A DNA stretch of 64,000 bases from an uncultured Bradyrhizobium sp. (GCF_947648125.1 NZ_CANSMR010000016.1:124001-188000); one strand, 5' to 3'. Shown: positions 1 through 8,872, counted from the first letter of the stretch. Made by a program: numbers and translations. The notes: generated from the letters alone by a model not told the origin.

Positions 1-298
1 CGGGACCGGCGCTGCCGGTGTCGACCGAGGTGGTGACGCCGGAGTTGCGGCAGAATTCCTCCGCGTCGATGCCGAGCGAAGTGCCACCCCAATAAACATG
101 GGTGTGCAGGTCGATGATCCCCGGCGAGACGATCAGCCCCGAGACGTCGCGGACCTCGGTCGCGGGATCGGCCTTCAGCTCCTGGCCGACCGCGGCGACC
201 TTGCCGCCGGCAAAGGCGACGTCAGTCACCGCATCGAGCTTTTGCGACGGGTCGACCACCCGTCCGCCGCGCAGAATCAAATCGAAAGGCATCGTCAT
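1..298 (-). CDS. Amidohydrolase family protein, N-terminal part (runs off the left edge)
   Basis: The reverse strand is open from ATG at 298 to the window edge, giving 99 residues of a dihydroorotase/amidohydrolase-type enzyme. The start of the protein has the family pattern DLILRGGRVVDP near residues 6-17, the small N-terminal beta domain, and the metal-binding HxH (H65 and H67 in DLHTHVYWG) that opens the TIM barrel. A second ATG two codons downstream (292) is equally possible. The rest of the barrel lies outside the window, so the substrate cannot be judged. The gene lies on the same strand as the downstream patatin gene, 53 bp beyond its stop codon, so it could be the next gene of one transcript. 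Confidence 0.85.
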   Translation of the reverse strand, partial: MTMPFDLILRGGRVVDPSQKLDAVTDVAFAGGKVAAVGQELKADPATEVRDVSGLIVSPGIIDLHTHVYWGGTSLGIDAEEFCRNSGVTTSVDTGSAGP

Positions 299-351
299 CT
301 CCGGATTTCCGTCCGGCACGATGGTCGAGTTCGGCGCCGCCTGCAAGGCGT

Positions 352-2298
352 TCAACCGACGCGGGCCTGATGGGAGACGGGCGCGGTCATTGTCGTCGTC
401 TGATCCGCGCTGTTGTCTGTACCTGTGTCCGCAGCCTTGTCCGTCGCCTCGGCCGACGCGACGATGGCCGCAATGGCCGGATGATGCGCCGCCTCCGAGG
501 CCGCAATGGTTTCTTGCGCCCAGCGGTATGAGGATTCGAAGATTTCCTGATGGCGGTCGAAATCGGTTACGTCGACGCCATCCGGCGTCGGCGGGCGCAT
601 CACCAGGTCGAGCGGCGTGGTCGGCAGCGTATCGTAACGCTGATGCGCGACGAGGCTCCGCCACAGCACGTTGACGGCGCTCGGCGCCGCCGGAAGCGCT
701 TTCCTCCGGAACGGCGTCAGCAGCGACGCGAGCAGCTCCAGCCGCCCCGGCAGCGCGGCATAGTCGACGTCGAACATCTCGGTTGCCGGCTCGCCGAAAT
801 GGACCACCAGATTCGGCCCGCTCTTCAGCTGATGCATCTGCGCCAGCGGGACGTTGTCGACGAGGCATCCATCGACCAGCATCAGGCCGTCCCGCGTGTA
901 GAACGGCGGCAGCAGGCCGGGGATGGCGCTCGATGCCCGCACCGCCTGCCAGAGCAGGCCGGTGCGGATCAATTCGAGACTGTGCGTCGAAAGGTTGGTC
1001 GCGACCGCCGCGAACGGCCGCCAGCAATCCTCGATCCGGCAGTTGTGGCCGTACTGATCGGCAAGCGCCCGATCGAAGGCCTTGTGGTCCAGCAGCGCGT
1101 AGCGCGGCCAGGTCGGGCGGCGGAAGCTGCGGCTGGAGACGAAGATCTCGTGCGTACCGCGCTCGAGATGCTCGGCGTCGTAATTCTTGGCAAAGCCCGC
1201 CGCCATCGCCGAACCGACGCTGGTGCCGACAAAGATGTCGAACATGGCGCCGCGCTCGCGAAACGCCTTGTAGACGCCGACATGCGCGGTGCCGAGACTG
1301 CCGCCGCCCCCCGCGACAAACCCGACGGCGCGGCCGCACAGGAAGCGCACCAGGCTCTCGATATCGATCTGGTCCTCGAGCGCGACATGGTGATGCATGA
1401 AGCAAGGCAGCCGCGCCAGCCAGGCCGCGGTGCCGCTGACCTCGTGTTGCCTGAAATCATGAACGCGAACCAGGCGTCGCGCCGACGCCGGATGCACGGC
1501 GCAGGCGAAGCTCTCGATCTCGGTGAGAACCGGCGGCGGGACATCGCCGCGGCAGGCGAACACGACGAGGTCGGCCTGGCGAATGGCCTTGCGCGCCCAG
1601 TCGGATGCTTCAGCACCACCGAAATAAGCCACCAGCGGCGCGTCGTACTCGATCCGGTTCAGCCAGTCGGCGACCTCCGATGAATCCAGCGCGCGGCCGG
1701 GAAACATCGCTTGAATGCGCGCGAGATCGACGATCTCGGCACCTGCGCCAGCAAGGCCTTCGCGCAACCGCTGTTCAAAGGCAGGCGGCACCGGCTCCCG
1801 TCCGCCCGCAATCAGCGCAACGGTGCGCGCCTTCGGTGACGCCCGGACGGGCAGCAGGCGTGCGGTCTGGACAGCAAACCGCTGCGCGAGCGCGGCAAGC
1901 AGTGCCTCGACGATGCCGGGCGCTTCCTGGACCAGCCTCGCATAGGCTGCGCGCGTCAGCACCAGCACGCTGGTATCGCGGATCGCGATCACGTTGGCCG
2001 TGCGCGGGATGTTGGCGAAGAAACCGATCTCGCCGACCAGCTCGCCGGCGCGAAGCTCCGCAATCGGCTCGGGATGATCGGTCCGGTGCACGGCGAGCGC
2101 GCCGTGCAGCACCAGGAACAATGCGTCCGAGGCGCCGCCCTGCTCGACCAGGAGCTCGCCACGGACGAGATCGCGCCGGGTCATCGCGCCAAAGGCGATC
2201 AGCCGCTGCTCGGCGCTGAGCGTTCGGAACAGCGCGAAGTCCTCGGACAGGTTTCCCCACGCAAACGTTGCGCTCGGCGGCACACGGTTCGATTGCAT
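352..2298 (-). CDS. Cyclic-nucleotide-binding-domain patatin-like phospholipase (NTE type)
   Basis: A 648-residue cytoplasmic protein with a cNMP-binding domain at about residues 20-145 (phosphate-binding cassette GEIGFFANIPRTA at 89-101), a linker, and a patatin lipase domain from about 325. The lipase shows the glycine-rich oxyanion loop GGGGSLG (330-336), nucleophile motif GTSVG with Ser360, and the dyad aspartate in VDGC (Asp476). The usual DGG/DGA is DGC here, which keeps the aspartate. This is the architecture of bacterial neuropathy-target-esterase-like lysophospholipases such as those of the YchK/RssA group with an added regulatory domain. Known family chemistry is hydrolysis of (lyso)phospholipids; gating by cAMP or cGMP is an inference from the domain order. 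No membrane segment is seen. Confidence 0.93.
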   Translation of the reverse strand: MQSNRVPPSATFAWGNLSEDFALFRTLSAEQRLIAFGAMTRRDLVRGELLVEQGGASDALFLVLHGALAVHRTDHPEPIAELRAGELVGEIGFFANIPRTANVIAIRDTSVLVLTRAAYARLVQEAPGIVEALLAALAQRFAVQTARLLPVRASPKARTVALIAGGREPVPPAFEQRLREGLAGAGAEIVDLARIQAMFPGRALDSSEVADWLNRIEYDAPLVAYFGGAEASDWARKAIRQADLVVFACRGDVPPPVLTEIESFACAVHPASARRLVRVHDFRQHEVSGTAAWLARLPCFMHHHVALEDQIDIESLVRFLCGRAVGFVAGGGGSLGTAHVGVYKAFRERGAMFDIFVGTSVGSAMAAGFAKNYDAEHLERGTHEIFVSSRSFRRPTWPRYALLDHKAFDRALADQYGHNCRIEDCWRPFAAVATNLSTHSLELIRTGLLWQAVRASSAIPGLLPPFYTRDGLMLVDGCLVDNVPLAQMHQLKSGPNLVVHFGEPATEMFDVDYAALPGRLELLASLLTPFRRKALPAAPSAVNVLWRSLVAHQRYDTLPTTPLDLVMRPPTPDGVDVTDFDRHQEIFESSYRWAQETIAASEAAHHPAIAAIVASAEATDKAADTGTDNSADQTTTMTAPVSHQARVG

Positions 2299-2419
2299 GG
2301 GCCGATGTTAGCGCCGCACCGCCGTCCCGGCGAGCGATATCACGGCGATCCCCGCGGCGCCCCGGCCGGCATTCCTTGGGAGCACTGCAACAGGAATAGC
2401 GATGCTTCCATTTCCTGCA

Positions 2420-3571
2420 TCACCCGACCAGCTCCGGCCACGGCACGATGGTCGACTTCACCGTCTTCATCGCCATCGCGTCCGCGACCGCCTGCGCGAC
2501 GCCGTCCTCGCTAAACGGATAGATCGTCTGCATGTCGAGCCACGGATATTTGTTGCGCGTGCGGTAGAGCATGTCGACGCCGAGCGGCAGGTCGTTGCCG
2601 GTAAAGCCCCAGGAGCCAAGCACATTGAGGTCCTTGGTGCAGATCCGGTGCCATGACGTATTGATCGAGCCGGCATCGGTGAACTGCCCCATCTCGACAT
2701 AGGTGCCGCCGTCGCGCAGCATCTCGATGCCTTCGGGGCCGGCGGTCGGATGGCCGGAGCAATCCATCACGAGATCGGCGCCGAAACCGCCGACGATGTC
2801 GCGGACCGCCTTGATGCGCTCCTCCGGCGTCTTCAGCTGCTCGATATCGACCGTCGCCTCGGCGCCGAACTTGCGCGCCAGCGCCAGCCGCGGCACCTCC
2901 GGCGCGCCGACGCAGATCACGCGCCCTGCTCCCATCTCCTGCGCGGCCGCGACCGCGAGGATGCCGATCGGCCCGGAGCCCTGGATCACCACCGAGTCGC
3001 CCCAGCTGAAGCCGCCGGCGCGGGTGGCGCGGTTGAAGGCGCGAATGCAGGAGGTCAACGGCTCCGAGAGCGCACCCAGCCGCAGCGACATATCGTCAGG
3101 CAATTTGTAGATCTTGGTGCCGGGCAGCATGTCGAGATCGACATAGACATATTCGGCCCAGCCGCCCCACATGTGCGGCGCCTTGTCGAAGCCGAGATAG
3201 CGGCCGTAATACACCGGCGTCAGGCACTTGTTGGCACTCTCCGGATAATGGATGCAGTAATAGCAGCGGCCGCACGGCATCAAGGGCGGGATCATCACCT
3301 TCGATCCAACCTGCAGCGGCTTGCTCATGAAGTCTTCGGTGAACGCCTCGCCGCATTCGACGATCACGCCGCCGAGCTCGTGGCCGAGCGTGAACGGCCA
3401 TGGCAGCGGCTTCGGCCAGTGTCCCTTCAGGATGTGCAGGTCGGTTCCGCAAACGCCGCAGGCGCCGACCTTGATCAAGGCCGCCTTTTTGCCGACATCC
3501 GGCCATGGCACGGTCCGGATTACAGGCTTGGCTCCAGGTCCGTCATGCGTGCAGACGCGGATCTGCTCCAT
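2420..3571 (-). CDS. Zinc-dependent medium-chain alcohol dehydrogenase
   Basis: A 383-residue MDR-family dehydrogenase. The catalytic zinc ligands are Cys41 (GVCGTD) and His64-Glu65 (GHE). A structural zinc lobe is formed by Cys100, Cys103, Cys106 and Cys116, with a longer last spacing (nine residues) than the usual seven. The Rossmann fingerprint GSGPIG is at about 198-203. It oxidises an alcohol or polyol using NAD(P); the true substrate is not readable from sequence. It looks monocistronic, with about 120 bp separating it from the patatin gene start and a divergent neighbour at 3784. Confidence 0.92.
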   Translation of the reverse strand: MEQIRVCTHDGPGAKPVIRTVPWPDVGKKAALIKVGACGVCGTDLHILKGHWPKPLPWPFTLGHELGGVIVECGEAFTEDFMSKPLQVGSKVMIPPLMPCGRCYYCIHYPESANKCLTPVYYGRYLGFDKAPHMWGGWAEYVYVDLDMLPGTKIYKLPDDMSLRLGALSEPLTSCIRAFNRATRAGGFSWGDSVVIQGSGPIGILAVAAAQEMGAGRVICVGAPEVPRLALARKFGAEATVDIEQLKTPEERIKAVRDIVGGFGADLVMDCSGHPTAGPEGIEMLRDGGTYVEMGQFTDAGSINTSWHRICTKDLNVLGSWGFTGNDLPLGVDMLYRTRNKYPWLDMQTIYPFSEDGVAQAVADAMAMKTVKSTIVPWPELVG

Positions 3572-3783
3572 CGGTTCGCTCTCCCTGTCCTTGTCATTGG
3601 GCCGGGTTCGGCCGCACCGACTTTAGGTCAGGACGATCGGGATGTCATGAACGCCTGTCATGTACAGACCTTGGCGGGACGACGCGCTTCAAGTCTTGAC
3701 GGGAGTATTTTTCCGCAACGAAGCATCGATTTGTGAACGCCACTGAGGGCAAACAGGCTTGTAGCATTGCGGGGAACGACACC

Positions 3784-4311
3784 ATGAATCCTGGTATCGA
3801 AGGTATCGTCGGCATGTACGTCAAGCTGGGCGAACTGGACACGCTGCAACGAATGAAGGAGCATCGGCAGAACCTGCTCGACCAATGTGTCGATACCGCG
3901 CATTTCAGCTTCGACGTGACCCGATCGATCTACAAGAGCGACCTCGAGGTGATCGAGGCCGGCATCGAGAGCCTCTCAGGCGAGGTCACCGGCCATGTCG
4001 ACGTCTTCAACGAGAACCGGATCGCCGGCTGGGCCCTGTACGACCAGCACCCCGACAAACGGGTCACGATCGATATCTATTTCAACGGCGATCACGTCGC
4101 CGAAGTCGTCGCCGATCAGTTCCGCAAGGATCTTCTCAAGCTCAACAAGGGCGATGGGCACCACGCCTTCATGTTCGAGCCGCCAGCCGGGTCCTATCAG
4201 CCGCCTTTGCAGCTCGAGATCCGCGCGGCGAAACGTAAAGTGCTAAAGGCCGTGACTGTTGAACCGCCGGCGGTGACGGCCGAACCGGCCATGGACGCCG
4301 AAGCCGAGTAG
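3784..4311 (+). CDS. Orphan protein with a GWA-type beta domain
   Basis: About 175 residues from ATG 3784 (an in-frame GTG exists at 3733, but 3784 has a purine-rich GGGGAA upstream). The N-terminal third is helical and charged. The central part carries the pattern GHVDVFNENRIAGWALYD, then a predicted beta strand, then ADQFRKDLLKLNKGDGHHAF. This G-x-VD ... GWA ... R-x-DL ... GdGxHaF pattern recurs in alphaproteobacterial proteins as an accessory beta-sandwich, often fused to glycosyl- or sulfotransferases. Here it stands alone with an Ala/Glu/Pro-rich tail. No catalytic motif is visible, so no function is proposed. Confidence 0.75.
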   Translation: MNPGIEGIVGMYVKLGELDTLQRMKEHRQNLLDQCVDTAHFSFDVTRSIYKSDLEVIEAGIESLSGEVTGHVDVFNENRIAGWALYDQHPDKRVTIDIYFNGDHVAEVVADQFRKDLLKLNKGDGHHAFMFEPPAGSYQPPLQLEIRAAKRKVLKAVTVEPPAVTAEPAMDAEAE

Positions 4312-4337
4312 CCCGCCGCGCGGCTTCGCACGGATCG

Positions 4338-5300
4338 TCATTTCATCGCGGTGCCGTCGGGCGCAAAGCCCTCGACCTTGTCCGAGATCACGAACGACAT
4401 CAGGTCGTGCCCGATCACCAGCGGTCCCTGATAGGTCGTGCGCGTCCGCTTCAGCAGCACGTCTTCCGGCACGTCCTGCGTCGGCGGCTGGCTCGCGAAC
4501 ACGATGTGCGAGTAGACCGCAAGCTTCGGCCTGGCCTGCGCGAAGATCCTACCGGCCTCTTCCGGCGAGGTGTGATGGTTCTCGATCGCCCGATAATTCG
4601 GATAGGCCTTGAACAGGTCGGGATCGATGACCGCGACCTCGTGGATCAGGAGATCGGCGCCCTCGGCCGCCTTCGCCACCCGCTCGTCCGGCTTGGTGTC
4701 GCCCGACAGCACCACCTTCTTGCCATCATACTCGACGACGTATCCGAACGACGGCTTGATCTTCTCGCCGTGATTGACCTCGATCGCGGTGACCTTGACG
4801 CCGTTGCTCTCGTAGACCGGGCCCGGCACGATGTCCTTTGCCGCGAACGCGACGCCGGACGGCGGATAGTTCTCATCATCGATCCGGATGCGGATGTCCT
4901 CGGCGAACGCCTTGGTGAGATTCTCGGTCATCGCCACCGTGCCCTTCGGGCCGAAGATCACCATCGGCGTCTTGCGCGATCCGAACGGCGTGCCGATCCA
5001 TCCGGTCAGCCACATGTCGGGAAGGCCCACGACATGGTCGGAATGCAGATGGGTGATGAAGTGCGCGGTGATCGCGCCGATCGGGATCTTCTTCTGGAAC
5101 AGGCGGATGGTCGAGCCGCGCCCGAAATCGAACATCAGCTTCTCGGGCCCCGCTTCCACCAGCGTCGCGGCGCTGAAGCTCGAGAGCCGCGGCGTCGGCG
5201 TGCCCGTGCCGAGCAAGGTGACCCGCATCTCGGCGGCGCGTGCCATGCCGCCGCCGGCGAGGATTGCCGCAACGAGAGCAAACCAGAATTTCAGTCGCAT
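4338..5300 (-). CDS. Secreted MBL-fold metallo-hydrolase
   Basis: ATG 5300 is preferred over the upstream in-frame GTG at 5321 because it gives a clean signal peptide: MRLKFW, a hydrophobic core and cleavage after ARA near residue 23. The mature protein is a ribonuclease-Z/arylsulfatase-like metallo-beta-lactamase fold with HLHSDH (His84, His86, Asp88, His89), a later SGDTKPDE segment and an ENHHTSPEEAG segment that supply further metal ligands. It should hydrolyse an ester or phosphodiester in the periplasm. The gene converges with the upstream orphan gene (26 bp between stops). Confidence 0.9.
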   Translation of the reverse strand: MRLKFWFALVAAILAGGGMARAAEMRVTLLGTGTPTPRLSSFSAATLVEAGPEKLMFDFGRGSTIRLFQKKIPIGAITAHFITHLHSDHVVGLPDMWLTGWIGTPFGSRKTPMVIFGPKGTVAMTENLTKAFAEDIRIRIDDENYPPSGVAFAAKDIVPGPVYESNGVKVTAIEVNHGEKIKPSFGYVVEYDGKKVVLSGDTKPDERVAKAAEGADLLIHEVAVIDPDLFKAYPNYRAIENHHTSPEEAGRIFAQARPKLAVYSHIVFASQPPTQDVPEDVLLKRTRTTYQGPLVIGHDLMSFVISDKVEGFAPDGTAMK

Positions 5301-5473
5301 GATCGAACGTCTCCGCCCCAAGCGCGTACTAAGCCGATGAGCTTGTTAAACCACGACAGGCTAGGTGAAGTGGCCGGAGATGCCAATGTCGGCTGCGACA
5401 TGACGGACGCGCGCGGCGGATTGACAGCAACGGCCGCTCCATCCAAACCTGCGGCACAATTTCAGGTTATGGA

Positions 5474-6409
5474 ATGAAGCTGCAACCCGGGTCCGAACGC
5501 ATCTTCGCGGACGACAGCACCGACCCGCTCGACGGGCGCGTGCGATGGGCGCCGGCAAAGTCGCTGTGGCTCGGCAGCATGACCGCGGTTGCGATCGTGT
5601 TCGGGCCACTGCTGTTCTCGTGGAGCGCATTCGCGCTGTTCATCGTGACCAGCGCGATCACGCTGTGCTTCGGCCATTCGGTCGGCATGCACCGCCGCCT
5701 GATCCATACGAGCTTCGACTGCCCGTCGTGGCTCGAACGCTTCTGCGTCTATCTCGGCACGCTGGTCGGAATGGCCGGCCCCTACGGCATGGTGCGGTTG
5801 CACGATTTCCGCGACTGGGCGCAACGCCAGGCGGCGTGCCACGCCTACTCCCGCCACGCCGCCGGCTTCTGGCGCGATGCCTGGTGGCAACTGCATTGCA
5901 CGCTCGTGCTGAAACACCCGCCGGTCTTCCACCTCGAACCGCGGCTTGCAAACGACCGCTTCTATGCCTTCGTCGAGCGAACCTGGATGTGGCAGCAATT
6001 GCCCTGGGCCTTGCTGTTTTTTGCGATCGGTTCGTGGAGCTGGCTGGTCTGGGGCATCTGCGTCCGGGTCGCCGTCTGCGTCACCGGTCATTGGCTGATC
6101 GGTCACTACTCGCATCGCAAGGGCGGACAGACCTGGATCATCGAAGGCGTTGCCGCCCAGGGCTACAACGTCGGCATCGCCGGGCTGATCAGTATGGGCG
6201 AGAGCTGGCACAACAATCACCACGCCTATCCCGGCTCCGCCAAGCTCGGGCTGTTGCCGGGTCAGATCGATCTCGGCTGGTGGCTGATCAAGGCCTTCGA
6301 GGTAACCGGGCTCGCGAGCAACATCAAGACGCCGGACAAGCTTGCGCCCCGCCCGGGCTCGCGCCGCGTCGACAACGCGGGTAACGCTGATGCGGTCGCC
6401 GGGACATAG
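5474..6409 (+). CDS. Acyl-CoA / fatty acid desaturase family protein
   Basis: 311 residues with four hydrophobic stretches and the three histidine boxes of membrane di-iron desaturases: GHSVGMHR (67-74), a degenerate middle region around RLHDFRDWAQ and CHAYSRHAAGFW (109-133), and ESWHNNHH (243-250), plus HWLIGHYSH at 206-214. This layout resembles delta-9 acyl-lipid/acyl-CoA desaturases, though the middle box HDxRDWAQ differs from the common HRxHH form. The product would introduce a double bond into membrane fatty acids. It is divergent from the MBL hydrolase gene, with 173 bp between starts. Confidence 0.88.
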   Translation: MKLQPGSERIFADDSTDPLDGRVRWAPAKSLWLGSMTAVAIVFGPLLFSWSAFALFIVTSAITLCFGHSVGMHRRLIHTSFDCPSWLERFCVYLGTLVGMAGPYGMVRLHDFRDWAQRQAACHAYSRHAAGFWRDAWWQLHCTLVLKHPPVFHLEPRLANDRFYAFVERTWMWQQLPWALLFFAIGSWSWLVWGICVRVAVCVTGHWLIGHYSHRKGGQTWIIEGVAAQGYNVGIAGLISMGESWHNNHHAYPGSAKLGLLPGQIDLGWWLIKAFEVTGLASNIKTPDKLAPRPGSRRVDNAGNADAVAGT

Positions 6410-6663
6410 CGACGGTGGGTTTGTGGGTTGGGCCACAGACATCGAACCGGATCTGGAGGAGACTATCCAAGCCGCAGCGCGATGGTTCGGAGAACCTCAT
6501 GCGGCATCTGAATGAGCCTAACACCCCTGGCCACGGCGCACGCGAACTTCACTTGTCACTCTCGCTCCGTGTCCGGGTTCCCCTTCACAACCGTAACGCC
6601 CTGTTAACCCTATCAGCCTTACGGTCGTCGGGGCTCCGAATGGACGGTGGCCGGGTTGTTGTG

Positions 6664-7281
6664 ATGTCGTTTGCACAAAAGAAAACTACCGTCGTCCCCG
6701 TAGCCGAGGAGCGGCGGCGCTTCCAGCGCGTCAAGGTGCACCTGCTCGGCCGCTACATGCTGCCCGACCGGCGCGAGTTTCCCTGCCAGATTATCAACAT
6801 GTCCCCGGGCGGCCTCGCCTTGCTGGCGCCCGGCATCGGCAATGTCGGCGACCGCGTGATCGCCTATCTCGACCATATCGGCCGGGTCGAGGGCCGCATC
6901 ACCCGCATCATCGACAACGGCTTTGCGATGACGATCGGCGCCACCGCGCGCAAGCGCGACAAGCTCGCCGCCCAGCTCACCTGGCTCGCCAACCGCGACA
7001 TCCTCAATCTGCCCGAGGATCGCCGCCACGACCGTATCGTGCCGCGCAACCCGATCGCCCTGCTCACCCAGGAAGACGGCACGCGGATGACCTGCCGCAT
7101 CATCGACCTCTCGCTGTCCGGTGCTGCCATTGCGGCGGAGAACCGCCCGCCGCTGAAGTCGCTCGTGATGCTCGGCCGGGTGCAGGCCCGCGTGGTGCGA
7201 AATCTCGAGGAAGGCTTCGCGCTCGAGTTCGTCCACGAGCAGTCGGCGGAAACGCTCGAAGAGAGCGTTACCGCGAGGTAA
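6664..7281 (+). CDS. Double PilZ-domain protein (c-di-GMP binding)
   Basis: 205 residues from ATG 6664 (an upstream in-frame ATG at 6640 would add eight residues). Two PilZ domains follow each other. The first has RRFQR (R18, R22) and NMSPGG (N45, S47, G50). The second has RRHDR (R120, R124) and DLSLSG (D148, S150, G153). Both therefore keep the RxxxR and [DN]xSxxG elements used by PilZ domains to bind cyclic di-GMP. No output domain is attached. The next gene on the strand codes for a LapG-like protease, the type of enzyme that c-di-GMP pathways control in Pseudomonas. A perfect hairpin separates the two genes. Confidence 0.9.
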   Translation: MSFAQKKTTVVPVAEERRRFQRVKVHLLGRYMLPDRREFPCQIINMSPGGLALLAPGIGNVGDRVIAYLDHIGRVEGRITRIIDNGFAMTIGATARKRDKLAAQLTWLANRDILNLPEDRRHDRIVPRNPIALLTQEDGTRMTCRIIDLSLSGAAIAAENRPPLKSLVMLGRVQARVVRNLEEGFALEFVHEQSAETLEESVTAR

Positions 7282-7613
7282 AGCGAAAAACCGCTCAAGA
7301 CCCCGTTTTCAGCCTGCGAAGGCGGCCTCCGGTGCACCGGTGGCCGCCTTCGACGCGTTCGGCCCGGCGAAATCGGCGGTTAACGGCGCGAACGTTTCGC
7401 GCAACAAACCGCGCTGGCACAACGCTCGCCGAGTTAATGCATAAAATTTGAATCAATTGCAGTTGTTTCAAATTTTACGCGAATTCGATTCAAGTAAAGA
7501 TCGAATTTTCCGCAGCTTTTACCAGTATTCGCGTCAAATCTACTTTGCGTACTTAGCGGCGGCGCAAAAGCTTTGTGCGAAACGTGGTCCCAACAAGAAG
7601 AACGGGGGCCACG
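7282..7613 (+). promoter_or_regulatory. 332-bp intergenic region with a hairpin and an AT-rich promoter-like stretch
   Basis: The first part holds a perfect hairpin (7317-7352, listed separately). From about 7438 to 7575 the sequence becomes markedly AT-rich compared with its surroundings, with runs such as AAAATTTGAATCAATTG and TCAAATTTTACG. This is the likely promoter region and 5' leader of the LapG-like gene. An open frame crosses it (7448-7720) but shows no coding bias, and it shares its downstream half with the protease gene in another frame. Confidence 0.5.
7317..7352. terminator. Perfect hairpin downstream of the double PilZ gene
   Basis: Arms CGAAGGCGGCC (7317-7327) and GGCCGCCTTCG (7342-7352) pair perfectly, with a second perfect inner stem CCGGT/ACCGG around a GC centre. 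It starts 36 bp after the PilZ stop codon. There is no T-run after it, so it may be a Rho-assisted or RNA-stabilising hairpin rather than a classical intrinsic terminator. Confidence 0.6.
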
Positions 7614-8228
7614 ATGTTTGGGTTCAGGGGACAGGGGAAAGGTTTGGCGGTTGCCGCCATTCTGTTAGCGACGTGCGTGTCGGCCAAGGCCGGCGACGTG
7701 GTCTACGCCAGCCTGGGTGACGTTGCGCGTTCGCCGATCGGCTGGGTCGAATTCTGCGCCGACAATCCCGCCGAGTGCCGCGGCGGCAAGACGCAACCAC
7801 GCGACATCGTGTTGTCGCAGACCGCCTGGCGCGACCTCGTGCGGGTCAACAAGTGGGTCAACGAATCCATCAAGCCGATGACCGACATGGATCATTGGGG
7901 CGTGATCGAGAAATGGTCGTTGCCATCAGACGGCTACGGCGACTGCGAGGACTACGTGCTCCTGAAGCGCAAGATGCTGATGGACGCCGGCTGGCCGCGC
8001 GAGGCGCTGTTGATCACGGTCGTCCGCGACAAGAAGGGCGAAGGCCACGCGGTGCTGACGGTGAAGACCGACAAGGGCGAGTTCGTGCTCGATAATCAGA
8101 ACGAGAGCATCGTCGCCTGGACGGAGACCGGCTACCGCTTCGTCAAGCGGCAATCGCAGAGCGATCCCAATGTGTGGGTCTCGCTCGGCGACAACCGCCC
8201 GGCAGTTTCAACCGCAAGCTCGCGCTGA
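7614..8228 (+). CDS. LapG-like transglutaminase-fold cysteine peptidase (BTLCP family), secreted
   Basis: 204 residues from ATG 7614, giving a signal peptide (hydrophobic residues 10-22, cleavage after AKA near 26). The mature enzyme has the bacterial transglutaminase-like cysteine protease triad: Cys111 in GDCEDY, His145 in EGHAVL, and Asp160 in VLDNQ. In Pseudomonas the homologue LapG cuts a surface adhesin in the periplasm when c-di-GMP falls. No adhesin or LapD-like receptor is encoded in this window, so the substrate is unknown. An upstream extension to 7575 is possible but would precede the signal peptide. A shared hairpin lies downstream. Confidence 0.9.
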   Translation: MFGFRGQGKGLAVAAILLATCVSAKAGDVVYASLGDVARSPIGWVEFCADNPAECRGGKTQPRDIVLSQTAWRDLVRVNKWVNESIKPMTDMDHWGVIEKWSLPSDGYGDCEDYVLLKRKMLMDAGWPREALLITVVRDKKGEGHAVLTVKTDKGEFVLDNQNESIVAWTETGYRFVKRQSQSDPNVWVSLGDNRPAVSTASSR

Positions 8229-8298
8229 GCGGCAACAAGGAATCGAGTTCGCGACCCGGTCACATCCCCACCCCTCCCCGTCCCAGACCGGTTCGCGC

Positions 8299-8328
8299 GC
8301 GGCCAGGCTTCCCCCAAAGCCTGGCCGC
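8299..8328. terminator. Bidirectional hairpin between convergent genes
   Basis: Arms GCGGCCAGGCT (8299-8309) and AGCCTGGCCGC (8318-8328) pair perfectly across a CCCCCAA-type loop. It is followed by AACCTTTT in the + direction. It lies between the LapG-like gene and the convergent gene ending at 8358, so it probably stops both transcripts. Confidence 0.7.
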
Positions 8329-8357
8329 AACCTTTTGCGGGGTACGGCGGCGGCCGA

Positions 8358-8768
8358 TCAGAAGAAGCGATCGAGGAACGCCGCCGTCTTGTCCGTGATG
8401 CCGACGATCTTGTTGGTAGCCTGGCGATAGAATTTGAAATTGAGCTCGGTCTCGGGCCGGCCGTCGTCCCAATCCTTGAAGCGCCTGAGCGCGTCGCGTC
8501 CGAGCGGCCGCTTCGCCAACGCCACACGCCTGACCGCGATGCTGACCCGCGGCGTCTGCCTGGCGATGCGAGGCTTGCGCGGCACCGGTTCGGCTGAGGT
8601 CACGACCGCGCGGGCGATCAGGCCCGTGCCGCCCTCGTTCTCGCTCGCGAACACGAACACGATGTCGTCGGCCGCGATGTGCTTGCCGCCATGCATGGTC
8701 TTCTGCGCAGTGAAGACGAACGCCTTCGCACGCGGTTCGGAGATCTCGGTCTTGATCGCAAACGCCAT
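8358..8768 (-). CDS. Conserved hypothetical protein, possibly PUA/EVE-like fold
   Basis: 136 residues from ATG 8768 (MAFAIKTEIS); an upstream in-frame start at 8798 would add ten residues but would move into the operator region. The segment HIAADDIVFVFASENEGGTGLIARAVV resembles the beta-barrel core of EVE/ASCH-type PUA proteins, and the C-terminus is basic and aromatic (RFKDWDDGRPETELNFKFYRQ). That resemblance is by eye only. It is divergent from the TetR gene, and the perfect palindrome at 8835-8854 lies between the two starts, so the TetR protein may control it. Confidence 0.65.
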   Translation of the reverse strand: MAFAIKTEISEPRAKAFVFTAQKTMHGGKHIAADDIVFVFASENEGGTGLIARAVVTSAEPVPRKPRIARQTPRVSIAVRRVALAKRPLGRDALRRFKDWDDGRPETELNFKFYRQATNKIVGITDKTAAFLDRFF

Positions 8769-8834
8769 CGCATGCCCTGCACCGGCACGCTCGGCCATCC
8801 GGCGCCCAGGCTTGACATCCTAGCATCCGCCCGA

Positions 8835-8854
8835 TTGAATTGAATTCAATTCAA
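8835..8854. promoter_or_regulatory. Perfect 20-bp palindrome, probable TetR operator
   Basis: TTGAATTGAATTCAATTCAA is its own reverse complement. It lies 66 bp upstream of the 8358-8768 gene start and 18 bp upstream of the TetR gene start, so it is well placed to control both directions. TetR-family regulators commonly bind such palindromes and regulate the divergent gene and themselves. That this TetR binds this site is an inference. Confidence 0.75.
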
Positions 8855-8872
8855 CTAGCGGACGAACTGACG

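Noticed and set aside
7448-7720. 90-codon frame with an AT-rich start before the LapG-like gene
   Set aside because: No ribosome site, and its second half lies in the wrong frame over the true gene.
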